Shown here piece by piece: positions 25,338-33,248 of a DNA stretch of 64,000 nt. The stretch lies in the NCBI GenBank assembly GCA_963718605.1, contig OY970363.1:682001-746000 (forward strand). Direction: 5' to 3'. The stretch comes from JACCXE01 sp963718605 (GTDB lineage: Bacteria > Actinomycetota > Acidimicrobiia > Acidimicrobiales > JACCXE01). The notes below the pieces were generated by a model, which was given only the letters and a program-made list of their open reading frames with translations, was not told the origin of the DNA and did no database searches. The translations under genes and the position numbers were made by a program. Each line of letters starts with the position of its first letter. The stretch's first letter is position 1.

Positions 25338-26756
25338 CTAGTTCGCCCAGCGGCGCATCAGCCCGCCGGCAACTAGAGCGAGCAGCCCAGCGAAGGCCTC
25401 GAGCCAGATGGCGGTGCCGGTCCGCGGAAGCTCGCCCTCGGTGGGAATGCCTGCCGCCACCGCTGGCGTAGACGTGTCGATCGTCGGTGTGCCCAAGACG
25501 ACGGTAGGCGCAGCTGGGGTGCTCTTTGCCGTTGCTTTCGGCGCTACGACGATCGGGGCGTAGGGGCTGATGGTTCGTGCGGGAGTTGCGAGCGACTGCG
25601 GGACCACGGCAGGCGCAGGCGGTGCGACTAACGGTGCCGGCGGTGCGACCGGCTGGATCGGCGGTGCGACTAACGGTGCCGGCGGTGCGACCGGCTGGAT
25701 CGGCGGTGCGACCAACGGTGCCGGCGGTGCGACCGGTTGGATCGGCATCGTCGTCGTGGTCACGGCGAGCGGCGCCACCGTAGGAGTCGGTCCGGCAACC
25801 GTGGTCGTCGGTGCCGGCATGGTCGTCGTGGGCGCGACCGGGACCGTCACGGGCGTGACGATTGTGGTTGTCGGGCCCATCGTGGTGGTCGGACCGGCAG
25901 TCGTCGTCGTGGGACCGACGGTCGTGGTCGGAGTGGACGTCGTCGTCGGACCGGCAATCGTCGTCGTCGGGCTAGACGTCGTTGTCGGAGCAATTGTCGT
26001 GCTGGTTGACGATGTTGTTGTCGGCGTCGTTACGCACCCCGGCGTTGACACGCGGTTGGAGTCCAAAGTCACCGCGCCATTGCGCGCGAGCAAGCGCCCT
26101 CGCACTGTCGCGTTGGTGTTTGCGGTGATCGACTCGGACGCGAGAACGCTACCGACCATGGTCGAGCCCACGCCGAGCGTCGCCGAGCTGCCGACCTTCC
26201 AGAAGACGTTGCAGGCCTGCGAGCCGTTGATGAACGAGACAGAACTGTTCGGTGCGGTAATGAGCGTCGATCCGGCTTGGAAGATGAACACGGCGTTGCC
26301 GTCGCCTTGGCCGTCGAGCGTCAACGTCCCGGTGACGCTCAACGACGACGGCGACCGGTACACGCCGGCAACCAGCGTCGTGCCACCAAGGTTGGTCGGC
26401 CCTGAATAGGTGGTGGACGGCGGACGACCAGCGGCATCGTTGTACGCGTTCGTCAGATCAGACTTCGCGCCACACGCGGTGGCGTCGGCCGCGTGAATCG
26501 ACCCGCCGGTCACAACGCCGGGAGGAAAGCCGGTTACCGCTGGGGTGGGACACGTGCCGAGGTTGCCGTTGATGGCACTCGGCCCCGTGTTGGTGACACC
26601 CGCGCCTGCCAGGACAGCAAAACTTCCCGCGGTGCCGAGTCCCACCCGCGCTTCCGCGGCTGCAGCGGGGCTGACGGCAACAAGCACAGTTGTCGCAATC
26701 AAGGCAGCTGCAGCAGATACCGAAAGAATGGACCGATTTTTAAGAGGAATGCGCAT
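25338..26756 (-). CDS. LPRTG-anchored ice-binding protein (DUF3494), paralogue 3
   Basis: 472 residues. The signal peptide is KNRSILSVSAAAALIATTVL. The DUF3494 domain (about 38-240) includes VGLGTAGSFAVLAGAGVTNT, VTGFPPGVVTGG, AVFIFQAGSTLITAPNSSVS and GRLLARNGAVTLDSN. A long Thr/Pro stalk includes three near-identical 14-residue units (PIQPVAPPAPLVAP). The sorting signal LPRTG, a hydrophobic helix and RRW tail end the protein. It is the best-conserved of the three paralogues to the family consensus. It sits between the PAS-LuxR regulator upstream and the hybrid kinase downstream on the same strand, so surface protein and signalling genes are probably one operon. Confidence 0.92.
   Translation of the reverse strand: MRIPLKNRSILSVSAAAALIATTVLVAVSPAAAAEARVGLGTAGSFAVLAGAGVTNTGPSAINGNLGTCPTPAVTGFPPGVVTGGSIHAADATACGAKSDLTNAYNDAAGRPPSTTYSGPTNLGGTTLVAGVYRSPSSLSVTGTLTLDGQGDGNAVFIFQAGSTLITAPNSSVSFINGSQACNVFWKVGSSATLGVGSTMVGSVLASESITANTNATVRGRLLARNGAVTLDSNRVSTPGCVTTPTTTSSTSTTIAPTTTSSPTTTIAGPTTTSTPTTTVGPTTTTAGPTTTMGPTTTIVTPVTVPVAPTTTMPAPTTTVAGPTPTVAPLAVTTTTMPIQPVAPPAPLVAPPIQPVAPPAPLVAPPIQPVAPPAPLVAPPAPAVVPQSLATPARTISPYAPIVVAPKATAKSTPAAPTVVLGTPTIDTSTPAVAAGIPTEGELPRTGTAIWLEAFAGLLALVAGGLMRRWAN
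25621..25746 (-). repeat. three tandem 42-bp repeats in the stalk of paralogue 3
   Basis: Units at 25621-25662, 25663-25704 and 25705-25746 differ at very few positions. Each encodes 14 residues of Pro/Ala/Val stalk. Slippage here would change stalk length in frame. Confidence 0.85.
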
Positions 26757-26830
26757 GACATGCAGTGTCGGCGCGCTCGTCGACTCTTACGAGAGCCACC
26801 CGCGCTAGTGCACTTGTATCCCGGAGTCGG

Positions 26831-28621
26831 CTAAGTCGGAATACCCGGCTCGGCGGCTCCCGCGAGTACGACAGCCTCGAGTTTCGAATGCACGCCGAGT
26901 TTGTAGAGAATCCGCGACACGTGGTTACGGATGGTGTTTGCCGACACGCCGAGCCGTTCAGCGACAGCGCGGTTCGAGAGGCCCTCGGAAATGCAGGCGA
27001 GCACTTCTCGCTCCCGAACCGTCAGGAAAGACATGCCGTCGCGCCGCTTCGCTGTGAGCTTGGGTAGGAACCGTTGCAGCTCTCGGTGCAAGAACGCGCT
27101 TTGGCCGTGAAAGACGGATCGCACGGCGCCGACGAGTTCGATCCAGCCGCGCTCCTTGTCGAGAACGCCGGCGCACCCCGCCTCGACTGCGGCTTCGACC
27201 AGGGCCTCGTCGTGGGACTGGGTCATGAGTATGACGTTGCACTCGGGTCGCGCCGAGTTGATGAGCCGAGCTGTGGCAATTCCGTCTAGGTCCGGTAGCT
27301 CGTAGTCGATGATCACCACGTCCGGCTTCAGGCGGACGGCTTCGGCAACCCCGTCAGCGGACGTCGTCGACGAGCCGACCACTTCTAGTCCATCCTGGGT
27401 GTCGAGGAGGAGATGAAACGCGTCGCTGACCATGACGTGGTCGTCGATTATCAGCAGCCGAATGCTCTCGGTCACCGCTCCCGGACCGCTCAGATCGCGG
27501 AAGACGACGGCCACTCCCTCGACCGTGGAGCCGAGTCGCAACGGCATCGACGAGTACGCCACCGGGAAAATTGAGCCGTCCTTGCGTGTAAAGGACTCGC
27601 CAACGGCGCGCACGAGACGACCCTTGGCTCCCCCAACCATTAGTGCGCATTGCGATGCAGATACCGCGCTGCCATCCGGCCGCTGAAAATGAATTAGATC
27701 GTGCATTGGTTTGCCGCGCAGCTCGTCTTCGGACCAGCCGAGCATCTTCGACGCCGAGCTATTCATGGACACGAGGCGTCCGTCGGGGTCCTGGATATAG
27801 ACGCCGTCCGCGATCTGGGTTAGCAACGCTGACCGCAGTTCTCTTGCCTGAGACAGCTCGGTTACGTCGACGGCAACAATTCCGACTCCGGCGAGTTCGC
27901 CATCGGTTCGGACGGGGTAGCAGCTCGCAACCCACGCATGGACCTGCTCGGGATCCCGCAAGGTGTTTCCGACGATCGACACGTTGTCGACGGTCCGGCC
28001 GGTTTCGATCACCAGTTGGTAGCTGGGCTCAATTTGTGGCCACAACGTGGGCAGCGCATCGCGTACGACTACGCCCAGGTTGCGTCCCGCCGACTGGCCA
28101 CCGATCGCGACGAACTCGTCGTTGGCTTGCATGACGCACTCATTTAGATCGACGAACCCCATGGCGATCGGCGCGGCGGCCTGTAATGCCCGCAACAACT
28201 CGCCCGACTCGGCCGCCGCGTGCTCGGCGCCAACGCGCGATCGCTCCGACGACCTGATGTCGTCGATGTCGGTCGCGGTACCGATCCACTTCGTAGCTCG
28301 GGTGATCGGGTCACGGATCGCCACGGCGCTCAAGGCATGCCAGCGGTACACGCCGTCGCCGCGCCGCACTCGAGCATCGAACGCGAAGGGAGTGCCCGCC
28401 GTTCGCCCCTGCTGTCCGATCCGTAGCGCGTTCAGAACGTCATCGGGGTGAACCGTCTCCAGCCAACTCCTGGTCGAGGTGGACTCCTCGACGAGGCCCG
28501 TGTACTCGGCGGCGTGATGGTTGAAGTACTCAACGGTCCCGTCGGCATCGGTGACCCAGACGAGGTGCGGACTCGAGTCAGCGATCAGACTCCACATCGG
28601 ATCTACTGCATCAACAGCCAC
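26831..28621 (-). CDS. multi-PAS response regulator with LuxR DNA-binding domain
   Basis: About 596 residues from GTG 28621 (TTG 28669 is an alternative). Three PAS-like domains come first: LIADSSPHLVWVTDADGTVE with a PAC segment, a second near residues 150-270, and LLTQIADGVYIQDPDGRLVS. A NarL-type receiver follows (IRLLIIDDHVMVSDAFHLLL, acceptor Asp in DVVIIDYELPDLDG). The LuxR helix-turn-helix is LTVREREVLACISEGLSNRA, then NTIRNHVSRILYKLGV. No kinase domain is present, so sensing and DNA binding are joined in one protein. The nearby hybrid kinase is the obvious phosphodonor candidate. It is the first gene of the minus-strand run containing ice-binding paralogue 3. Confidence 0.9.
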   Translation of the reverse strand: MAVDAVDPMWSLIADSSPHLVWVTDADGTVEYFNHHAAEYTGLVEESTSTRSWLETVHPDDVLNALRIGQQGRTAGTPFAFDARVRRGDGVYRWHALSAVAIRDPITRATKWIGTATDIDDIRSSERSRVGAEHAAAESGELLRALQAAAPIAMGFVDLNECVMQANDEFVAIGGQSAGRNLGVVVRDALPTLWPQIEPSYQLVIETGRTVDNVSIVGNTLRDPEQVHAWVASCYPVRTDGELAGVGIVAVDVTELSQARELRSALLTQIADGVYIQDPDGRLVSMNSSASKMLGWSEDELRGKPMHDLIHFQRPDGSAVSASQCALMVGGAKGRLVRAVGESFTRKDGSIFPVAYSSMPLRLGSTVEGVAVVFRDLSGPGAVTESIRLLIIDDHVMVSDAFHLLLDTQDGLEVVGSSTTSADGVAEAVRLKPDVVIIDYELPDLDGIATARLINSARPECNVILMTQSHDEALVEAAVEAGCAGVLDKERGWIELVGAVRSVFHGQSAFLHRELQRFLPKLTAKRRDGMSFLTVREREVLACISEGLSNRAVAERLGVSANTIRNHVSRILYKLGVHSKLEAVVLAGAAEPGIPT

Positions 28622-28819
28622 ATTTGATGAGGGTATACCTGTGTGGCCTTTCTGCCTAAAGCGACCCAAAACGACCCGCAGTCACAACACGCGAGTCGGC
28701 GGGGGGCGCGGTGCGTTTTCACGCGCGCGCGACCTCGGGTTACCAACCCGAAGACCCATAGTCCCGCGCCGACTGGCAACCGCTCTGACCAGCGCTAACG
28801 CGCGCCCTGTGCCGCGCTC

Positions 28820-28867
28820 GTCAAACACTTGTCAAACGCCGTGTTTGACGAATGTTTGACACGTTTC
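28820..28867. repeat. nested inverted GTCAAAC/GTTTGAC repeats, right island end
   Basis: GTCAAAC at 28820 and 28831 faces GTTTGAC at 28843-28849 and 28854-28860, forming a two-layer palindrome. TGTTTGACACGTTTC at 28853-28867 is identical to 17663-17677. It is probably a recombinase or excisionase arm region; an operator for the multi-PAS regulator is the alternative. Confidence 0.5.
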
Positions 28868-28879
28868 CGAAAACGCAGG

Positions 28880-28902
28880 AGGCCCTCCCGATGGGAGGGC
28901 CT
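28880..28902 (-). terminator. tRNA-fMet terminator hairpin
   Basis: AGGCCCTCCC (28880-28889), loop GAT, GGGAGGGCCT (28893-28902). It lies 15 bases beyond the tRNA 3' end. It differs from the hairpin beside the left repeat, as expected if the island brought its own sequence to this end. Confidence 0.7.
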
Positions 28903-28916
28903 CTGACCTGCGCAAA

Positions 28917-28993
<77 letters not shown>

Positions 28994-29003
28994 GCGGAGC
29001 GGA

Positions 29004-29465
29004 TCAGTGTAGTTGGTCGACCAGCGCATCAACAAAGGGCACCTGGCCCCCGAGCAGCTTCACCCGAGCAACATCCGGCGATACCCACGCGGCAGCGTCG
29101 ACCTCCGGGAACTCCTCCATGCGTCCGGACTTGGGTGTCCACTGCATGCTGAACGTGTTGCTACGCACCTCGGTGATGTCGAGGTCGCCTTCGATCGCAA
29201 AACACCGCACCCGCTTCCCGCCGGCCTGACGCACCTCGCCTAAGTCGATCGGGTTGCCCGTCGGCGCAGGTTGACCGAGCTCCTCGCCGAACTCGCGCAC
29301 TGCCACGGTCCAGGGGTCTTCGTCGTCGTCGTACTCCCCTTTCGGGATTGACCACGCGCCATCGTCCTTGTTCCGCCAGAAGGGTCCGCCCGGGTGCACG
29401 ATCAACAGCTCGACGCCGTCGGCGGTCCGTCGGTAGAGCAGCAGCGCCGCACTCTGTTTGGCCAC
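29004..29465 (-). CDS. NUDIX hydrolase
   Basis: 153 residues from GTG 29465, preceded by GGTGGG. The Nudix box is complete: G-x5-E-x7-REFGEELG, beginning at GEYDDDEDP. SAALLLYRRTADGVELLIVH and GAWSIPKGEY are typical of small Nudix proteins acting on nucleoside diphosphate derivatives. The exact substrate is unknown. It lies just upstream of the tRNA 5' end and outside the island. It is divergent from the coiled-coil gene at 29541. Confidence 0.9.
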   Translation of the reverse strand: MAKQSAALLLYRRTADGVELLIVHPGGPFWRNKDDGAWSIPKGEYDDDEDPWTVAVREFGEELGQPAPTGNPIDLGEVRQAGGKRVRCFAIEGDLDITEVRSNTFSMQWTPKSGRMEEFPEVDAAAWVSPDVARVKLLGGQVPFVDALVDQLH

Positions 29466-29540
29466 GCGCCCACCATGCCCGACGCGACTGCTCAGCGGGG
29501 TCCACCTGCACGCGCGACCCCGTCCGTATCGTTGTTCCCC

Positions 29541-30005
29541 ATGCGTTTTCGCAAGCGTCACAGTGACAATCACCCGATCGCGTCGGCACTCGCGCAGTCA
29601 CAACGCGCCGCGCTCGCTACGGCTGCCAGTGAGGCATTGAGCGCGGAGGCGGACCGCATCGAACGCGCGGTGAAAGCGCTCGCCGTGCACGCCCGCGAAC
29701 TTGAGGACAGGGTCGAGACGCTTGAGGCGCGCATCGCCGATGTCGAGCAGCGCGCGCTCGATGCCGCACCCGTCGTGGCCGCCGCCAAGCTGCACATCGT
29801 CGGCGCCGATCTCGAAGCGATGGCCGCGGCCGCCGAGGCGTCAGAACTTATGGGCGAACTCGCGACCGCGGACGGCTACGTGCTCGCCGACGCGCTGGCC
29901 ACCCATGTGGCAGGCCTCGCCGACAGTCTCGACGCGCTCGCCGCCACACTGGCCTCGTCGACACAAACCGTGCCGTCGCTGCGCGCCCTTCCCTCCGCGT
30001 CCTAG
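29541..30005 (+). CDS. hypothetical coiled-coil protein
   Basis: 154 residues from ATG 29541. The protein is Ala/Glu/Leu-rich and helical, with a likely coiled coil at about 30-80 (AVKALAVHARELEDRVETLE, ARIADVEQRALDAAPVVAAA). There is no signal peptide or membrane segment. I do not recognise a family. The zinc-finger gene starts 20 bp after its stop, so they may be co-transcribed. Codon use matches the neighbours. Confidence 0.6.
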   Translation: MRFRKRHSDNHPIASALAQSQRAALATAASEALSAEADRIERAVKALAVHARELEDRVETLEARIADVEQRALDAAPVVAAAKLHIVGADLEAMAAAAEASELMGELATADGYVLADALATHVAGLADSLDALAATLASSTQTVPSLRALPSAS

Positions 30006-30025
30006 CCGCGGCTAGAACGGCGGTC

Positions 30026-30319
30026 GTGGACGACTGCATCCACCTCGACGCGGTGAACGACGTCACGCCTTCGGGCGACGGCTGCGAAGACTGCCTGCGT
30101 CTTGGCGGCCAATGGGTGCACCTGCGGTTGTGCATGACGTGCGGACACGTCGGGTGTTGCGACAACTCCCCCGGTCGCCACGCGACCGCGCACTACCACG
30201 CCACTCCGGAACATCCGATCATCCGGTCCTTCGAACCGTTTGAGGACTGGTGGTATTGCTACGTCGACGACCTCGGCTTCGAGATCCCCGACGCGCCGCC
30301 CGCGCCATCACATTCATGA
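30026..30319 (+). CDS. UBP-type zinc finger protein
   Basis: 97 residues from a GTG start. The pattern C-x-H near the N-terminus (DDCIHLD), GCEDCLRLGG, LCMTCGHVGCCDNSPGRHAT, HYHATPEHPIIRSFEP and WWYCYVDD is the bacterial zf-UBP domain. In eukaryotes this fold binds ubiquitin C-termini; in actinobacteria the ligand is unknown. It ends 22 bp from the converging UPF0182 gene. Confidence 0.9.
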   Translation: MDDCIHLDAVNDVTPSGDGCEDCLRLGGQWVHLRLCMTCGHVGCCDNSPGRHATAHYHATPEHPIIRSFEPFEDWWYCYVDDLGFEIPDAPPAPSHS

Positions 30320-30340
30320 GCGCACTCCTGAGAGCGCGCC

Positions 30341-33229
30341 CTACGCGGAGGTCGCGGGCTTCGCTGTCGTAGTGGTCGCCGAAGCCGCGGAGTCGGCGTT
30401 GGCCTGACTGCGAGCCTGCTCGGTGAAGCCGCGCGCCTCCGTGATGTGCTGCTGGTAGCCCGCGAGGTCACCCTCTTGTAGTGACTTGTCGGCCGCCGCG
30501 AACGCGTCCGCCGCTTGCTTGAGTAGGTCCGCGACCGTCTTGCTGGTCGGCGTGATCACAGTTCCGCCACCGGTTGACGGGCCCTGCTCCTGGGTTTCCG
30601 GTGCGTCACCGAAGAGCGCGCGCAGCGCGCCTTGCAACGTGTCGTCCATGCGGACGCGTCCGGCGTGCCACACGATCACCTTGCGCAACTGCGGGAAGGC
30701 GTTCTGCCCCTGCGCCTGCACGTACAGCGGGCGCACGGCGATGATCGACTGCCCGATCGGCAGCATCACGATGTTGCCGCGCTTGAGCTTCGAGCCCGAT
30801 TGCGACAAGAACAGTTCGGCCTGCGCGACGCTCGGATCAGATTGCATCTCGGACGCGATCAGCGTGGGCCCCGCCACTTGGATGCCGTCGGGCATCACGT
30901 ACGCCTCGAGCTTGCCGTAGCTACCCGGGTCGCTCTTGGCCACCATGAACGCGGTGAGGTTGCGCCGCGAGTCGTTGGCCGAGCGGGGCACGAACGGCTG
31001 GAGGATCTGGAACTCGGCTTCCTTGTCGCTCGGCAACCGTGTGACGATGTAATACGGGTCCATCCGCTTGTCGGTCTGGCGCGTACCGGCGGGCACGACC
31101 GTCGAGGTCTGCGTCGAGTCGGTGTTCTCGAGGGTGCCGGTGCCGGGGTCGGGCGCCACATTCCAGGCTTCGGACGCGTTGAAAAACTCGTCGGGATTGG
31201 TGAGGTGGTAGCGGCCGAACATCGTGGTCTGCACGCGGAAGAGATCCTCGGGATAACGCAGGTGGGCGCGCAGGTCCTCGGGCATCTTCGTGCCGTCGGT
31301 GAACAGCTTCGGGAAGATCTTGCTGTACGCCTTCGCGATGGGATCTTTCATATCGACGCGGTAGTACGTGACGTCGCCGTTGAACGCGTCGACGGTGACC
31401 TTCACCGAATTGCGGATGTAGTTGAAGTTGCTGACGAGGTCGACGCCGTTCTTCAGCCGACTGGTATCCGCGGACTGCGCGTAGGGGTAGTGATTGCTGG
31501 TCGTGTACGCGTCGATCACCCAGGTGATGCGGCCGTCAAGGATCACCGGGTAGGGGTCGCTGTCGTACTTGAGGAACGGCGCCGCCTTGCGGATACGGGC
31601 GTCAATGTCGCGGTAGTAAATCGCGCGCGACTTCGCCGTGATCTGTCCGGAGATCAGCGGGTTGAGTTCACCGAAGCGCACGGCGAACGCGACCTTGCGG
31701 GCGAAGCTGGACAGCGGCACGCCACCCTTGCCCGAGTAGTTCGACGCGGCCACGCCGGCGTCGAGTTCCTTCTGCTTGGTGTTCACGATCGCGTAGCCGC
31801 CGAGGTTCTCGCCGTAATACACGCGGGGCTGGGTGATCTTGGGCTCGCCGACGGGCGGGATGTCCTGCACGCTGAACAACGGGTTGCCGTCACTGGACGC
31901 CGCGTTCGCGGGCGCGACCACGGCGCCGTAGCCGTGGGTGTACTGCAGGTGGCGGTTGACCCAGGACCGGCCGCTGTCGGGCAGCCCGCTCGGGTTCAAC
32001 TCGCGGGCCGAGGCCAGCACCTGCGTCTTCTGACCGTTGAGCACGTAGCGGTCGGCGTCCACGTCGTTGAACGCGTAGTAGCCCTTGATCGACTGCAGGC
32101 TCTCGAACGTGTCAGTGGTGAACGCCGGGTCCCACAGGCGAATGTTGCGGATCGTGTCCTGGTTGTCGGCGAGGTCGTTCGACGTGAGCCCGTCCTGGTA
32201 CTTGTAGGGCGAGATGCCGACGCCGCCGATGCCGATGGCCTCGCGCGTCGCGTCGATGTTGCGCCGCAGGTACGGCCGTTCCTTCGCGTTCTCCGCGGGG
32301 TTGACGCGCAAGCTCTGCACCAGTGCGGGGTAGATCGCGCCAACCACGACTGAGAGCACCAGCCACAAGCCGATCGCGACACCAGGGAACGTCCACCCCC
32401 GTCGCCGCACGTTGGCCAGGAGCAACACGAACGCGACCAACGACGCGAACGCGAGCAGGTTGATCGCTGGCAACCGCGCCTTCACGTCGGTGTACGTCGC
32501 GCCCTGCACCACCCCGTGACCGGAGTACACGAGCGCGAAGCGCTGCACGATGTAACCGAAAAACTTGATCAGAGCGAGGCCGGCGAACAACACCGAAAGG
32601 TGCGCCCGCACTTGGGGCGTGACGCGGTCAAGGGCTGCCGGCGCGAGACGGATGCCGCCGTTCAGATAGTGGGCCACGGCGGTGAGCAGCGCCGTGACCA
32701 ACACCGCGGTGAAGAACCAGCCGACCAGAAACTGCAGGAACGGCAGTCGGAAGACGTAAAAGCTGACGTCCTTGTGGAACAACGCGTCCTTCGTCCCGAA
32801 CGACTGGCCGTGACGGAACAGCAACCAGTGCTGCCACTCGCCGGCCACGCCGAAGCCGGCGATCAACGAGAAGATCGCGGCCAGGATCGTGCGCAAACGC
32901 GCCGCGTTCGACCCGACCACCTCGCGGTAGCGCGCCACGATCTCGTCGCCAGGCCCAAGAGGCCGGAACGCCGGCGCGAAGCGGTCCGCCAAAACCAGGT
33001 TGCCCCAGAGCAGGGCGAAGAAAATCAGACCGAACCCGATGACGAGCATGAACTGCGAGCCAACGATCGTGCGGAACACCTTCGTAAAGCCGACCTCGTC
33101 GAAGAAGAGGTAATCGGTGAAGGTGTGCGCCACGCCCTGCAGCACGAAGAACAGTACGAAGAGGCCGGCGAGAATCGGCAGCAATGCGAGGCGGCCACGC
33201 GGATTACGCCGACGCGGCAAATCGGTCAC
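30341..33229 (-). CDS. UPF0182 family membrane protein
   Basis: 962 residues from GTG 33229, the usual length for the family. About seven transmembrane helices occupy the first 330 residues (PILAGLFVLFFVLQGVAHTF, FMLVIGFGLIFFALLWGNLV and others). A large extracytoplasmic domain follows, with conserved segments such as ERPYLRRNIDATREAIG, NLGGYAIVNTKQKELD and YFNASEAWNVAPDPGTG-like sequence near residue 730. The C-terminal tail is Ala/Thr-rich with short helices. Function in the family is unknown. It lies 20 bp after the DivIVA-like gene on the same strand. Confidence 0.93.
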   Translation of the reverse strand: MTDLPRRRNPRGRLALLPILAGLFVLFFVLQGVAHTFTDYLFFDEVGFTKVFRTIVGSQFMLVIGFGLIFFALLWGNLVLADRFAPAFRPLGPGDEIVARYREVVGSNAARLRTILAAIFSLIAGFGVAGEWQHWLLFRHGQSFGTKDALFHKDVSFYVFRLPFLQFLVGWFFTAVLVTALLTAVAHYLNGGIRLAPAALDRVTPQVRAHLSVLFAGLALIKFFGYIVQRFALVYSGHGVVQGATYTDVKARLPAINLLAFASLVAFVLLLANVRRRGWTFPGVAIGLWLVLSVVVGAIYPALVQSLRVNPAENAKERPYLRRNIDATREAIGIGGVGISPYKYQDGLTSNDLADNQDTIRNIRLWDPAFTTDTFESLQSIKGYYAFNDVDADRYVLNGQKTQVLASARELNPSGLPDSGRSWVNRHLQYTHGYGAVVAPANAASSDGNPLFSVQDIPPVGEPKITQPRVYYGENLGGYAIVNTKQKELDAGVAASNYSGKGGVPLSSFARKVAFAVRFGELNPLISGQITAKSRAIYYRDIDARIRKAAPFLKYDSDPYPVILDGRITWVIDAYTTSNHYPYAQSADTSRLKNGVDLVSNFNYIRNSVKVTVDAFNGDVTYYRVDMKDPIAKAYSKIFPKLFTDGTKMPEDLRAHLRYPEDLFRVQTTMFGRYHLTNPDEFFNASEAWNVAPDPGTGTLENTDSTQTSTVVPAGTRQTDKRMDPYYIVTRLPSDKEAEFQILQPFVPRSANDSRRNLTAFMVAKSDPGSYGKLEAYVMPDGIQVAGPTLIASEMQSDPSVAQAELFLSQSGSKLKRGNIVMLPIGQSIIAVRPLYVQAQGQNAFPQLRKVIVWHAGRVRMDDTLQGALRALFGDAPETQEQGPSTGGGTVITPTSKTVADLLKQAADAFAAADKSLQEGDLAGYQQHITEARGFTEQARSQANADSAASATTTTAKPATSA

Positions 33230-33248
33230 GGTTGTCACAACCGAGAAC

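Noticed and set aside
30632..32353. 573-codon plus-strand ORF
   Set aside because: Antisense shadow of UPF0182, created by GC-rich codon bias.
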